Shown: positions 50,262-60,209, counted from the stretch's first letter. The stretch: 64,000 nt of DNA from an uncultured Anaerolineae bacterium (GCA_934216615.1 CAKQCB010000001.1:915727-979726), one strand, 5' to 3'. Notes: a model not told the origin generated them from the letters alone. Translations and numbers: made by a program.

Positions 50262-50382
50262 AAATGGCGTCCACATCAACGTGTTGATGTCGTCCTAGAA
50301 AGTTTGTGTTCCTCGTTACTTCGCGCTAGACATGCTCTACTTGAATGTGTTATCATGTTGGTATTGTGAGAATGAACTCTAC

Positions 50383-50403
50383 AAACACGCTTTAGGCGTG
50401 TTT
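50383..50403 (+). promoter_or_regulatory. Hairpin in the rpsT leader
   Basis: An 8-bp stem (50383-50390 with 50396-50403) followed by TGTGTG lies about 60 bases upstream of rpsT. It may end the previous transcript or take part in S20 autoregulation. A second small stem (GGCG/CGCC) lies near the S20 ribosome site. Confidence 0.35.
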
Positions 50404-50463
50404 TGTGTGAAAATCAGAACGAGAGGAGACACGGCGTTTTAAATAACAGCGCCGGAAGATTCA

Positions 50464-50730
50464 ATGGCAAACAATAACTCAGCGCTTAAGCGTATTCGTC
50501 AAACTGAAAAACGTCGTACCTACAACCGTGTTTGGCGTAGCCGTAGCCGTACATTCGTCAAACGTGCCAAGAGCGAAATCGGTTCAAGCCCCGAAAGCGC
50601 CTTAGAAGCAGTTCGCATCGCCATCCGTGAATTGGACATGGCAGCCAGCAAGGGTGTGATCCACGCTCGTAATGCAGCACGTCGCAAGAGCCGTTTGATG
50701 AAAGCATACAACGCTGCTCAAGCAAAATAA
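50464..50730 (+). CDS. rpsT: 30S ribosomal protein S20
   Basis: The 88-residue product is a typical S20, with NNNSALKRIRQTEKRRTYNR at the start and the helical KGVIHARNAARRKSRLMK near the end. It is basic throughout and binds 16S rRNA in the small subunit body. It is a single-gene unit followed by a bidirectional terminator. Confidence 0.95.
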   Translation: MANNNSALKRIRQTEKRRTYNRVWRSRSRTFVKRAKSEIGSSPESALEAVRIAIRELDMAASKGVIHARNAARRKSRLMKAYNAAQAK

Positions 50731-50753
50731 GTTCTAATTCGAGATGATCAAAA

Positions 50754-50773
50754 AAAGCCACAATTGTGGCTTT
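50754..50773. terminator. Bidirectional terminator between rpsT and a response regulator
   Basis: A 10-bp self-complementary stem (50754-50763 with 50764-50773) has A-rich and T-rich outer flanks. It serves both convergent genes. Confidence 0.8.
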
Positions 50774-50776
50774 TTT

Positions 50777-51442
50777 TTATTTGTCTGAAGAAATCGTTTC
50801 TAAACGATACCCTACCCCACGCACCGTTTTCAGGAATTTAGGTTTCCCCGGGTCGGTCTCAATAGCGCGACGAATCCAACGGATATGCACATCTAAGGTG
50901 CGGGTGTCGCCTAAATAGTCGGTTTGCCAAACATGCTCCATCAGGGTTTTACGATCCAGCACTTGCCCAGGGTTACGCAAGAACATCTCGACTAACAGCG
51001 CCAGTTTCGGCGTGAGCTGTGTTTCTTGGTCTTGAGCGATTAACACCCGTCGGGTCAAATCCATTTGGAACGGCCCATAGATCAACATGCCTTCAACACC
51101 AACGTTATGGATCAAGCGCTCGATGTTATTGACGAGTTTACGCGCGGTAAACGGCAGATGAAGCACCACGTCGGCAGGGCTATCATGCTTGGATTGAGGA
51201 TGCAAATGGATGACGGGAATCGAGCTTAATTCCGCTTTGAGCGAGCGACACATGCGGTCACCCGGGGTTTTCATAGAGATCGCGTCGAGGACGATAATCT
51301 GAACAGAGTGGTTTGTTGCATATTGAACAGCCAAGTTCGCGCTGTTGACACTCATCACGGCATAGCGTTTTCTTAATGCAGGTGCGAATGATTCATGTTC
51401 GGAGCTACTGCGCTCTACCAAAACAACATTCGCCTTCTCCAT
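50777..51442 (-). CDS. OmpR/PhoB-type response regulator with degenerate receiver
   Basis: In this 221-residue product the N-terminal receiver-like domain keeps an aspartate in IIVLDAISM but lacks the acidic pair near the N-terminus (VVLVERSSS). Phosphorylation is therefore doubtful. The C-terminal winged helix is typical of OmpR/PhoB: LTPKLALLVEMFLRNPGQVLDRKTLMEHVW and TLDVHIRWIRRAIE...TVRGVGYRLE. No kinase is adjacent, so it may be an orphan regulator controlled without phosphorylation. Confidence 0.78.
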   Translation of the reverse strand: MEKANVVLVERSSSEHESFAPALRKRYAVMSVNSANLAVQYATNHSVQIIVLDAISMKTPGDRMCRSLKAELSSIPVIHLHPQSKHDSPADVVLHLPFTARKLVNNIERLIHNVGVEGMLIYGPFQMDLTRRVLIAQDQETQLTPKLALLVEMFLRNPGQVLDRKTLMEHVWQTDYLGDTRTLDVHIRWIRRAIETDPGKPKFLKTVRGVGYRLETISSDK

Positions 51443-51670
51443 ACCGTGCTCCTAGTGATTTCCCAAAGCTTGTTCATGAATAAACATAAACAGTAGATCA
51501 AACATCGAATTATAGCCGTAGTCTTGGGGTTATCAAAACCCTGAAAACGACAAAAATCTTACATCAGCCCATCCCAAAAACAGATCACATCCTGCAATAT
51601 CGTTTGCTTTGAGGTAAGCTTATGAAGTTTTCATGAATTTTTTCTAACGTTTATACGACAGTAGGCAGTA

Positions 51671-52840
51671 ATGATTGAGCTTATCCATCGTTATCATTCT
51701 CAATTGGATTGGTCAAATTTAGCCGAACTAAGTCATTGGGCTATTGAACAGGGCACCGTTATTCAAACGATCCCCGCGCCAACCTTTGAGGAACTTCCCC
51801 GCGCAGAATGGATTGCAAAAGCATTTGAAGCGCTTAATCTTACCCAAATTCATCTGGATGATGTTGCTAATGTGTATGGTTGTTTAATCGGGACAGAGTC
51901 GCATTTGCCGGGGATTATGATCTCTGCTCATACCGACACGGTCTTTGATCGTGACACCAACCTGACGCTCAAATATGATGCCGATATGATTTATGGCCCG
52001 GGACTGGGTGATAATAGCATCGGCGTTGCGGGCATGTTAGCCGTCGCAAAATATTTTCAAGACCATCAGCTACAGCCTAAACGCACGTTATGGTTCGTCG
52101 CCACGACAGGCGAAGAAGGCTTAGGTGATCTACGCGGGATGAAAGCCGCGTATCGGCGTATTCACAGCCAAATTGATGCGGTCATCAATCTTGAGGGGTT
52201 GTCCTTAGGGCATGTCTATAATGCGGGGATCGCAGTCAAACGTCTAAAAATCTCAGCCGTTACGGGTGGGGGTCACAGTTGGCTTCATTACGGACGGGCG
52301 AGCGCGTTACACAGCATCAGCCGTTTGGCGGCAAAAATCGCCAGTATTAAACCGCCGGTATCGCCCAGAACGACCTATAACATCGGTAGAATTGAAGGGG
52401 GCACAACGGTGAACGCCATTGCGGCCAATGCGGCTCTATGGCTCGATATGCGCTCCGAAGAACTGACCACGTTGGATGCACTCGAAAACCAAGTGCGTGC
52501 CTATATCAGAGAAATTCAAAACGATGATCCTGATGTGAGTTATTCGATTGAAGTGGTCGGGGATCGCCCCGCAGGTTACATCCCCCAAGAACATGCGCTC
52601 GTTCAGCTCGCACTAGAAGCCTTACAAATCATCGGGATTAAAGGGATCATCGAATCCGGCAGTACCGATGGTAATGTGCCCCTGTCTCATCATAAACCTA
52701 CGGTCACAATCGGCATCACACGGGGGGGAAACGCCCACCGCCTAGATGAATACATCGAAAAGTCCCCTGTCCCTGATGGATTGAAACAACTGATCCTTTT
52801 GGTTGTTAGCGCAGTAAATCGTGAAGTGAGTTTTGGATAA
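51671..52840 (+). CDS. M20-family metallopeptidase
   Basis: The 389-residue product has the M20 zinc-site series: SAHTDTVFDRD, GPGLGDNSIGVAGMLAV, TTGEEGLGDLRGMKA and the C-terminal GGNAHRLDEY. A dimerisation domain is inserted (TGGGHSWLHYGRASALHSISRL). The catalytic aspartate and glutamate are in place. Family members hydrolyse small peptides or N-acyl amino acids; the substrate is not determined. A signal-transduction gene follows after 8 bases. Confidence 0.82.
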   Translation: MIELIHRYHSQLDWSNLAELSHWAIEQGTVIQTIPAPTFEELPRAEWIAKAFEALNLTQIHLDDVANVYGCLIGTESHLPGIMISAHTDTVFDRDTNLTLKYDADMIYGPGLGDNSIGVAGMLAVAKYFQDHQLQPKRTLWFVATTGEEGLGDLRGMKAAYRRIHSQIDAVINLEGLSLGHVYNAGIAVKRLKISAVTGGGHSWLHYGRASALHSISRLAAKIASIKPPVSPRTTYNIGRIEGGTTVNAIAANAALWLDMRSEELTTLDALENQVRAYIREIQNDDPDVSYSIEVVGDRPAGYIPQEHALVQLALEALQIIGIKGIIESGSTDGNVPLSHHKPTVTIGITRGGNAHRLDEYIEKSPVPDGLKQLILLVVSAVNREVSFG

Positions 52841-52848
52841 CCTATAAT

Positions 52849-53691
52849 ATGCTGCCAGTCAACTTACTTGCGCTCATTCGTCCAGAACATGCAGACCGTT
52901 TTTCTAGTTTTTTGGGTGAACAGCCTCACCTTACGGTCACGGTTGTGAGTGAATTTGAAAGCGCTGTGAACGAACTAGACCGTCCCTCTATGCTCACCGA
53001 TATTCTCATCTTGGATCATGGTTTAGAGCGTGTATATGATTTTATCCCCATGCTCAGGGAGAATTATCCGCGCCTGCTGATTCTGCTGGTGGACGAAGAT
53101 GCCGATTTTGCAACGCCCGGCCTTGCGGATGATATCACCACTACGCCATTTTCAGGCGATGATCTGGTTCGGCGAATCCAGCGGTTAATCTCTGACCGTC
53201 GGTTAGAGACGTTACGCGCCGACGTGATGCCCCCTGTTCGCGAGTTTGGAAAAGCACTTCGCAAAGCGACGGGCGAAATCGGCAAACAACAAGTCGCCGT
53301 CAATACCTGTAAAGAAATGGGATATGACTACGCAGCATTCTTCAAAATCGAATCATCAGACCCTGCAAAATTTGTGGTGAAAGCACAGGCAGGTAACGCG
53401 GATATTCTCGCCATCGCCCCGCGTGAGTTGGGTGACAATAATATTGTCAGTTGGGTGGCAAAAACGGGACACAGCGCATCCGCCACGCCGAACGATGAAA
53501 TCAATTATGTGCTTGTCAAACGGGGAAGAATGCAAGCCTGCGCGGCGATCCCCGTAGGAACGACCAACCGCACAGGTATTTTGTTAGTATGCCGTGAAGG
53601 TGGCGGAAGCATCACACCACAGCAAATTCTGGTGTTGGAGCTTGTCAGCGCTCAGCTCGCCAATATCATGAGCCGTGACACGATTAGCTGA
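52849..53691 (+). CDS. Receiver-like plus GAF-domain protein
   Basis: In this 280-residue product, residues 1-120 resemble a response-regulator receiver with an aspartate in DILILDHGLE. Residues 135-275 resemble a GAF domain (CKEMGYDYAAFFKIES, ACAAIPVGTTNRTGILLVCRE). No DNA-binding or enzymatic output domain is seen. It may be a signalling adaptor. It overlaps the convergent aminotransferase-like gene by eight bases. Confidence 0.62.
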   Translation: MLPVNLLALIRPEHADRFSSFLGEQPHLTVTVVSEFESAVNELDRPSMLTDILILDHGLERVYDFIPMLRENYPRLLILLVDEDADFATPGLADDITTTPFSGDDLVRRIQRLISDRRLETLRADVMPPVREFGKALRKATGEIGKQQVAVNTCKEMGYDYAAFFKIESSDPAKFVVKAQAGNADILAIAPRELGDNNIVSWVAKTGHSASATPNDEINYVLVKRGRMQACAAIPVGTTNRTGILLVCREGGGSITPQQILVLELVSAQLANIMSRDTIS

Positions 53692-54901
53692 GTTTGTTTA
53701 ACACTGCTGCGAACTGTTCAATTTCTTCATGGGTGTTATAGTGCGCTATGCCAACACGTACCATGCCGTCCTCGCTATGCCCTAAACGTGCCATGATCTC
53801 TACAGCGTAATAATCACCATCCCATAGATAGATATTATGAGCGGCGAAATGCTCTGCAATATGCGTCGCAGAATATTGATTGTGTGTAAAAACAACGGTA
53901 GGGACACGTTCTGTGAAACGAGCTGTCTCTGTAATACCATAAATGGTGATTTCGGGCTTTGCTTGTAGAACACGGATCAACTGCTCGCAGAGTGCGCGTT
54001 CGTGCGCGCCAGCACGCTCCATACCCAAAACGATGTTCTCGCGAGTGGTGCCGCTCTGCCCGCTGAGGCTGGCAATATAATCTACCGCCGCCCCTACCCC
54101 AGCGATCAATTCATAAGCAGAGGTTCCGGTTTCCCATCGATACGGCGCTTTGTCTTTTGAGGGGCGCACCTTATAAGCAGGTAAGGATTCAAGGAGATCA
54201 TACCGTCCCCATAACACACCTTGATGGGGGCCAAAAAATTTATAGGCAGAACACAACAGGAAATCACACCCTAACGCTTGCACATCAAGGGGGATGTGTG
54301 GCGCACTTTGCACCGCATCAACGATATACAACGCACCCGCCGCATGTGCCATATCCGCAATTTGCGCAACGGGGTTGATCGTTCCTACCGCATTCGACGC
54401 GTGAACAGTGGCGACGATGCGGGTTCTTTCGGTCAAGTTGGCTTCGAGGTCGGCAAGGTCAAGCGTGCAATCCGCTGTGCGGATGTCGGCAAAACGCACG
54501 ATAAAGCCATGATCTTCAGCAATGCGCAACCATGGAGAGACGTTGGCATCGTGATCCATGCGGGTGAGGAGGATTTCATCTCCAGCTTGCATTGTCTTGG
54601 CTAAAGCACGGCTGAGCGCGAAATTGAGCGTGGTTGAGTTCGCGCCGATCACGATTTCAGAAGGGCTAGAGGCATTCAGGAATAATGCCAGTTTTTCACG
54701 CGTTAAACTGACTAAAGCATCCGTTGCTTTACTGGTCGCAAACGTGCCTCCAGAGTTGGCATTGGAATAGAGAAAATAATTGGTTATCGCTTGGATGACA
54801 GATTGCGGGACTTGCGTTCCAGCAGGATTATCTAAAAATATAGGGGCGTTCGGGGCAACAATGGACGGAAATTGAGCACGAAAATCATGAACGTTAAACA
54901 T
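53684..54901 (-). CDS. Cysteine-desulfurase-like class V aminotransferase
   Basis: The product has 405 residues from ATG 54901. It is a PLP enzyme of the SufS/class V type, with the N-terminal FLDNPAGTQVPQSV, the cofactor-site HASNAVGTINPV, VDAVQSAPHIPLDVQALGCD and the PLP lysine in SAYKFFGPHQG. The group is known as cysteine-desulfurase-like proteins and its true substrate is uncertain. No suf or isc genes are nearby. Earlier in-frame starts (55009, 54913) precede the conserved region. Confidence 0.8.
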   Translation of the reverse strand: MFNVHDFRAQFPSIVAPNAPIFLDNPAGTQVPQSVIQAITNYFLYSNANSGGTFATSKATDALVSLTREKLALFLNASSPSEIVIGANSTTLNFALSRALAKTMQAGDEILLTRMDHDANVSPWLRIAEDHGFIVRFADIRTADCTLDLADLEANLTERTRIVATVHASNAVGTINPVAQIADMAHAAGALYIVDAVQSAPHIPLDVQALGCDFLLCSAYKFFGPHQGVLWGRYDLLESLPAYKVRPSKDKAPYRWETGTSAYELIAGVGAAVDYIASLSGQSGTTRENIVLGMERAGAHERALCEQLIRVLQAKPEITIYGITETARFTERVPTVVFTHNQYSATHIAEHFAAHNIYLWDGDYYAVEIMARLGHSEDGMVRVGIAHYNTHEEIEQFAAVLNKLS

Positions 54902-55059
54902 GAGGTCTCTCATAACACGATAGATAGGAATGTAACCGCAAATGCTACCGTGAAGACCTTCCGTTAACAAATACCATGTGGACTTTTCACAGTATGTTTT
55001 AGTCCACACTATTACGATGTGTTACACTGATAATGTGATGATAGAGAGTGGTGAAACTC

Positions 55060-56703
55060 ATGGACGTGCAAGCGTTAATACGGGAAAACCATCAGTTAAA
55101 GACTGAGCTGGAACGTCGCAGTAATCAACTCATCGCGGTGATTGCTGTTGCAAAAGATGTCAGCCAAACACTTGATCTCAACCTCACTTTAGAAAAAGCG
55201 CTCGAGACAGTGGTACAAACCACAGGCGCGGTCGCCACCGGCATCAGCTTGATTGACGACCAGACGAACGAGATCGTTTTACGGGCACAAAAAGGCTGGT
55301 TTCAAGACTTTGTGCATCAAAAGCCGATGCGTATTCCACTAGGCAAAGGTCTTTCTGGGCGGGTGGTGAGCAATAACGAAGTCATCGTCAATAATGACCT
55401 TGATGAACATGAGCAATTGGCTGTCCCCAGTTTTCATGATGAAAAGTTCCGCTCGATGGCGTTAGCGCCGATGCACGCAGGCGGTAAAATCATCGGCATC
55501 ATCAGCATGATGAGTTACGTCAAAAATAGCTTTGATGAAGCATCCATAGAAATTCTGGTCACCGTTGCGGATACGGTGGGGGTTGCCATAGAAAATGCAC
55601 GTCTCTATGAGCAAACGCTCCGCAGTGAGCGCGAGATGAGCGCTATTCTCCACGCCACCGCAGACGGTATTTTAGCAACCGACCCCAACGGGAATGTTCG
55701 CTTGATCAATAATACAGCCGCCGCGATGCTCCATCTTTCGCATACAAACGTCGTGGGGTTACCACTGCGCGAACTACCGATCCAGCAAAATATTCGCGAA
55801 TCGCTTTTATTCGCACTATCTTCTCGTTCCGAAACGGAAAACACCACATTCCGCGTCAAAACCCAAAACGGACGTATCCTCTCTGCATTGGTTTCGCCGA
55901 TTCGCTTTGAAAGCCAACTCGTGATGCACAATGAGCTTCAAGACGGCTGGGTGATCGTTTTGCAAGATATGACACGCCTTTTAGAAGCGGCACAAGCGCG
56001 CACCCAATTCATCCAAGAGGCCGCCCATGATATGCGTAATCCCCTTAGCGCGGCGATCAATGCGCTGGAACTGCTTCATCCGCATACTGTCAACAATGAT
56101 GAAGCGTTGGAGCTGGTCAACATCGCAGGATCAAGCATTGATCGGATACGGGGATTGATCGATGACCTCTTGCAATTAGAGCGCATCGAACAAGAAGGCC
56201 GCAACTTACAAATTACCGACATCAACTTAGATGATTTCCTGCAAACCTTGAGCAGTGCCATTTATCCACTGATCCAATCCAAACACATTCATTTTCAAGT
56301 TGAGTTGCAATCTGAAGTGCCGGATCATCTGTTTGCAGATAAACACTTATTACTACGCGCGCTCTTAAATTATTTGGATAATGCAATCAAATACACACCC
56401 GTTGAAGGACGCATCAAACTGAAGCTGTACATCAATGAACAGATGTTACATTTTGAGGTGGTCGATTCGGGCGCGGGGATTCCACAAGCGGCGCAAGCCC
56501 GCCTATTTGAACGTTTCTACCGTACAGACCCGAACTCCCCTATTCGTGGCACAGGGTTGGGCTTGGCGATTGTAAAATCTGTTGCAGAAGCACACGGGGG
56601 CACTGTCTATGTGACCAGTGCAAAAAACCGAGGAAGTACGTTCGGCATGAGCGTTCGGCTGGCGAGCGTCGAAAATGCCCTCAACGGCGCCATACCGTCT
56701 TAG
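55060..56703 (+). CDS. Cytosolic GAF-PAS sensor histidine kinase
   Basis: The product has 547 residues from ATG 55060, without membrane spans. An N-terminal coiled coil, a GAF domain (LEKALETVVQTTGAVATGISLID), a PAS domain (ILHATADGILATDPNGNVRLIN) and a HisKA segment with the phospho-histidine in FIQEAAHDMRNPL precede a HATPase (LNYLDNAIKYTPVEG, VDSGAGIPQAAQ, GTGLGLAIVKSV). It probably senses a small ligand or redox signal in the cytoplasm. No response regulator is adjacent. Confidence 0.85.
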   Translation: MDVQALIRENHQLKTELERRSNQLIAVIAVAKDVSQTLDLNLTLEKALETVVQTTGAVATGISLIDDQTNEIVLRAQKGWFQDFVHQKPMRIPLGKGLSGRVVSNNEVIVNNDLDEHEQLAVPSFHDEKFRSMALAPMHAGGKIIGIISMMSYVKNSFDEASIEILVTVADTVGVAIENARLYEQTLRSEREMSAILHATADGILATDPNGNVRLINNTAAAMLHLSHTNVVGLPLRELPIQQNIRESLLFALSSRSETENTTFRVKTQNGRILSALVSPIRFESQLVMHNELQDGWVIVLQDMTRLLEAAQARTQFIQEAAHDMRNPLSAAINALELLHPHTVNNDEALELVNIAGSSIDRIRGLIDDLLQLERIEQEGRNLQITDINLDDFLQTLSSAIYPLIQSKHIHFQVELQSEVPDHLFADKHLLLRALLNYLDNAIKYTPVEGRIKLKLYINEQMLHFEVVDSGAGIPQAAQARLFERFYRTDPNSPIRGTGLGLAIVKSVAEAHGGTVYVTSAKNRGSTFGMSVRLASVENALNGAIPS

Positions 56704-56707
56704 TTCT

Positions 56708-56745
56708 AAAATAGGCTCGCTTGAATAACCTCACGAGCCTATTTT
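56708..56745. terminator. Bidirectional terminator between the kinase and ribY genes
   Basis: A perfect 12-bp stem (56708-56719 with 56734-56745) with a 14-base loop and A/T-rich ends lies between convergent genes. Confidence 0.8.
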
Positions 56746-56764
56746 CTTTGTATCGTCCGGCGGT

Positions 56765-57910
56765 TTATTCCGTCAAGAATTCCGCTGTGTAAGCCTCAGT
56801 AAGATCAATCGGCGCGGTTAACATATCAATCTGCATCAGGACAGATTGTGAGGTTTCCCATGCTTCAGGGTCAATTGCGCCTAACACATCAGCATCCCAC
56901 AAATCGATGCTCGCCAGTAAAACGTCGAATTGAAGCAACGTACTAGAATCGAAGGTTTCGCCTAATTCTGCCCGCAAGGTTCGACGGTATTCTATATCCT
57001 GTTCGCGAGTGACATCAGGGTTTTCTGCAAGAAACACCGTTCGTACTTCAGCGATTTCTTCTAAGGCGGTTTGCAATTCAGGTTCAAGAAATAGACCTTC
57101 AACATGGCCCGCGCTATCTAAATAAGCTTGAGCGGGGTTTTGGATCGCGACTTGCAAGGACACATGATAAGCATCGACCATCCGCTGAACTAAATCCGCA
57201 TGTTCTGTGATCATCGTCTCGTTGGTCACCAAACTGCTTGCGACCAAACTGGCCGCGTCGGACACGGGAAAGACACGCACCCCTGTCACGTCACCACAAT
57301 CGCCAAGCTCAGCGCGGTTGGCAATTTGAAGCGGTTCGTTATTCATATATACGACAGAGGCTTCAACCCCGCCGACGCACACCACTTCCGGCGCATTAAA
57401 GCCGATCTCTTGTAAATTGATGTCTGCTTCTGTCATGTCATGGGCTTCTAAAATTGCCGTCAAGCCACTGTAAGACAATCCAAAACGGCCGGGGATGCCC
57501 ACAGTACGCCCGCGCAAGTCTTCAACCGATTCAATGCCAGATTCTAAAGTCGCGACCACTGCGATGGGGTACGCTTGAAACCATTGAAAAATAGTTTTGA
57601 TCGGGCGGTCTTGAGAGCGCGCCAAAATCACCTGCTCACCGCTGATGAGGCCAAAATTCAGTTGACCACTGGAAATTAAATCGACGCCAAGGGGTTCATC
57701 CCCATGTTGCAACGTCAGTTGGATATTCGCGTCCGCAAAAATACCTTGTTCTATGCCTACATAAAGCGGTGCAAACTGAACATTCGGAATAAAGGCGACA
57801 AAGAATGTTTCTTCGTCGAGCGCTATCTCTTGTGCGCTGATCCCCAAAGCGCTTAAAAGTAGCCCTATGCTCATTCCCAGTTGAACCCATTTACGTTTAT
57901 TGAAAATCAT
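56765..57910 (-). CDS. ribY: Riboflavin ABC transporter substrate-binding protein RibY, copy 2
   Basis: The 381-residue product has a signal peptide (MSIGLLLSALGISAQ) and an NMT1/THI5-like binding fold: FIPNVQFAPLYVGIEQGIF, QHGDEPLGVDLISSGQLNFG, GRTVGIPGRFGLSYSGL and INLQEIGFNAPEVVCVGG. It is a close paralogue of the next gene, with only 39 bases between them. Both are in the operon headed by an FMN riboswitch and a permease, which is the RibX/RibY arrangement known from Chloroflexus. The two binding proteins may differ in ligand or affinity. Confidence 0.82.
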   Translation of the reverse strand: MIFNKRKWVQLGMSIGLLLSALGISAQEIALDEETFFVAFIPNVQFAPLYVGIEQGIFADANIQLTLQHGDEPLGVDLISSGQLNFGLISGEQVILARSQDRPIKTIFQWFQAYPIAVVATLESGIESVEDLRGRTVGIPGRFGLSYSGLTAILEAHDMTEADINLQEIGFNAPEVVCVGGVEASVVYMNNEPLQIANRAELGDCGDVTGVRVFPVSDAASLVASSLVTNETMITEHADLVQRMVDAYHVSLQVAIQNPAQAYLDSAGHVEGLFLEPELQTALEEIAEVRTVFLAENPDVTREQDIEYRRTLRAELGETFDSSTLLQFDVLLASIDLWDADVLGAIDPEAWETSQSVLMQIDMLTAPIDLTEAYTAEFLTE

Positions 57911-57949
57911 TCTCTAACACCCTATTTCAATTCAGAATACATATTTTAT

Positions 57950-59083
57950 TTATGGTAAAAATGCGTCCGTAAACGCTAAGTTTAGCTCAATCGGCGCTTC
58001 TAAAAAGCCGATTTCTAACAAGGCTGTTTGTGTGGTTTCCCATGCTTCGAGCGACATCACCCCTAAAACATCCGCATCCCATAATTCGATACTGGCGAGC
58101 AGAACATCAAACTGCAATAACGTCTCTGCATCAAACTGTTCGCCCAGTTCTTCGCGTAAAGTGCGACGATACTCAGAAATTTCGGCGCGGGTACTGTCTG
58201 GGTTGGCTTGTAAAAATATGGATTGTTCTAAGGCAGCGGCTTCTAATGCAGTTTGAAATTCACTCGAAGGGATCAAATTTTCAACGTACACGGCGCTGTC
58301 TAGAAAAGCCTGTGCGGGGTTTTGGATGCTCAAGCGCAAGGCATCATCAAAAGCACTCGCCATTCGCATGACAAGATCAGGGTTTTCGGTGATGACTGCT
58401 TCGCTGGTGATCAATCCATTGGAGACCATATTGGCGGCGTCGGCAACGGGTAACACGGTCACCCCGGTGACAGAACCGCAGTCCCCTTCACGGGCGAGGT
58501 TGGCAATCTGTAGTGGTTCGTTGTTGATGTAAACGACAGCCGAACTCACCACGCCAGCACAGATCACTTCTGGCGCATTAAAGCCGATTTCTTGCAAGTT
58601 GATGTCTGCTTCTGTCATGTTGTGGGCGCTTAATAACGCGACCAGCCCGCTGTAAGATGCACCAAAACGGCCGGGAATCCCCACAGGTTGACCGCGCAAG
58701 TCTTCAACAGCCATGATTTCGGCTTCGCTGATCGATACGATCCCTACCGGAAAATCCTGAAACATTTGATAGAAATATTGAACGGGGCGATCTTGCGCAC
58801 GCGACAGAATCACCTGTTCACCACTGATCAAGCCAAAATTCATGTTACCACTGGCGATAAGATCAACGCCCAGAGGTTCGTCGCCATATTCCATCGTGAC
58901 GTTGAGATTTGCGTCGGCAAAAAAACCACGCTCAACCCCTACATACAACGGTGCAAATTGCACGTGTGGGATAAAAGGCATAAAAATTGTTTCTTCATCT
59001 TGTTCAGCTTCTTGGGCATAGCTGGTTCCAGAAGCACAGAACAAGCTGAGCGCTAAAATCCCGATAATCCATTTCCCCATCAT
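57950..59083 (-). CDS. ribY: Riboflavin ABC transporter substrate-binding protein RibY, copy 1
   Basis: The 377-residue product has a signal peptide (ALSLFCASGTSYAQ) and the same binding fold as copy 2: FIPHVQFAPLYVGVERGFFADANLNV begins the mature part, followed by GDEPLGVDLIASGNMNFG, VGIPGRFGASYSGL and NEPLQIANLAREGDCG. It follows ribX by 41 bases. Riboflavin is inferred as ligand from the FMN riboswitch and the Chloroflexus RibY precedent, since NMT1-type proteins otherwise bind pyrimidines. Confidence 0.84.
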   Translation of the reverse strand: MMGKWIIGILALSLFCASGTSYAQEAEQDEETIFMPFIPHVQFAPLYVGVERGFFADANLNVTMEYGDEPLGVDLIASGNMNFGLISGEQVILSRAQDRPVQYFYQMFQDFPVGIVSISEAEIMAVEDLRGQPVGIPGRFGASYSGLVALLSAHNMTEADINLQEIGFNAPEVICAGVVSSAVVYINNEPLQIANLAREGDCGSVTGVTVLPVADAANMVSNGLITSEAVITENPDLVMRMASAFDDALRLSIQNPAQAFLDSAVYVENLIPSSEFQTALEAAALEQSIFLQANPDSTRAEISEYRRTLREELGEQFDAETLLQFDVLLASIELWDADVLGVMSLEAWETTQTALLEIGFLEAPIELNLAFTDAFLP

Positions 59084-59124
59084 TGATATCCTTTCTTGTT
59101 CAATCCACCATTCATCGTCAAGCT

Positions 59125-59976
59125 TTATTGGTCAGAAGACCGATTTTGCCAATGCAAGAGACGGCTCTCGAATAACGAGACCATGCCATACATCAACCGC
59201 GCGATCACCGCCATCGTAATCACTCCCACAATCACCTGTGCGGTGTCATAACGTTCGCGTGAAAGTTTGATCCAGAAGCCAATGCCAGCATCAGCTTGGA
59301 TGAACTCACCCACCGCAACGCCAATCATCGCCAGCGTGGCGCTCACCTTAAGCCCACCTAACAATGTGGGCAACGATGCAGGAATCTCAAGTTTGAGGAG
59401 CGTATCCCAGCGATTGGCGTTCAGCAGGCGCATAAATTCCGCACTCTCGTTCGGTACGCTTCGTATACCAATGATGGTATTCATCAGGATAGGGAAGAAG
59501 ACGATCAACACGCAGGTGACAATTTTGCTCGTCGCCCCTGATCCAAACCAGATCACCAACAAAGGGGCGTATGCCACCACCGGGGTAGACTGTAAAGCCA
59601 CAATCAACGGGGATAAAACAGTTTCTAAAAACGTGCTCTTTGCTAATAAATAGCCGAGTACGATGCCGATCACACTGCCGATGAACAACCCAACCAGCAT
59701 TTGGCTTAAACTGGTAAACACATGATGGAACAGGATGCCATTGGTCAAAACACGCCAAAAGGTTTCCCATACCGCGACAGGTTCAGGAATGATAAATTTC
59801 GGGTAAATCCCAAGCCACACCACGCTTTGCCAGAGGACCAGTAACCCGCCCCCGCTGAGAAGGTAAGCGAGGACACGTTTGCGCTGCAAGCGCCATTTAA
59901 ATAATGAACGTTTACCCGTGTTTCGTAAGAACGGTTCAGTCATAGGTTGCTGTTGTTTGATAGAACTCACGTGCAT
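59125..59976 (-). CDS. ribX: Riboflavin ABC transporter permease RibX
   Basis: The 283-residue permease is of the SsuC/ThiX type with about six spans and the EAA-like loop (EFMRLLNANRWDTLLKLEIPASLPTLLGGLKVS) that docks the ATPase. It is the first gene after the FMN riboswitch and is followed by two RibY binding proteins. No ATPase gene is in this window, so a shared ATP-binding subunit must act from elsewhere. Start 59976 is used; ATG 59943 is an alternative. Confidence 0.84.
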   Translation of the reverse strand: MHVSSIKQQQPMTEPFLRNTGKRSLFKWRLQRKRVLAYLLSGGGLLVLWQSVVWLGIYPKFIIPEPVAVWETFWRVLTNGILFHHVFTSLSQMLVGLFIGSVIGIVLGYLLAKSTFLETVLSPLIVALQSTPVVAYAPLLVIWFGSGATSKIVTCVLIVFFPILMNTIIGIRSVPNESAEFMRLLNANRWDTLLKLEIPASLPTLLGGLKVSATLAMIGVAVGEFIQADAGIGFWIKLSRERYDTAQVIVGVITMAVIARLMYGMVSLFESRLLHWQNRSSDQ

Positions 59977-60135
59977 TTCAACCCCGCATCACTGCATAGT
60001 AGGCGCGATGGGGTGAAGGGGAAATACAAAGCAAAACTAAATAAACCCGCCCCGTAAAAGGCAAGCATTTCTGTACTGAGGATCGTCAAAGTCAAATCGC
60101 TATTTTCTGACATAGAAAATAGAAATCAAAAACGA

Positions 60136-60150
60136 TCTGCACATTGCAGA
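60136..60150 (-). terminator. Possible riboswitch expression-platform hairpin
   Basis: A 6-bp stem (TCTGCA/TGCAGA) with a 3-base loop is followed on the reverse strand by TCGTTTTTG. It lies between the FMN aptamer and ribX and may act as the regulated terminator. The stem is short. Confidence 0.4.
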
Positions 60151-60209
60151 GGTTTATTTAGTCAGGCCTTGCATGGAGGTTGCTCATACATCTCGCAAAG
60201 CGTACTCCA

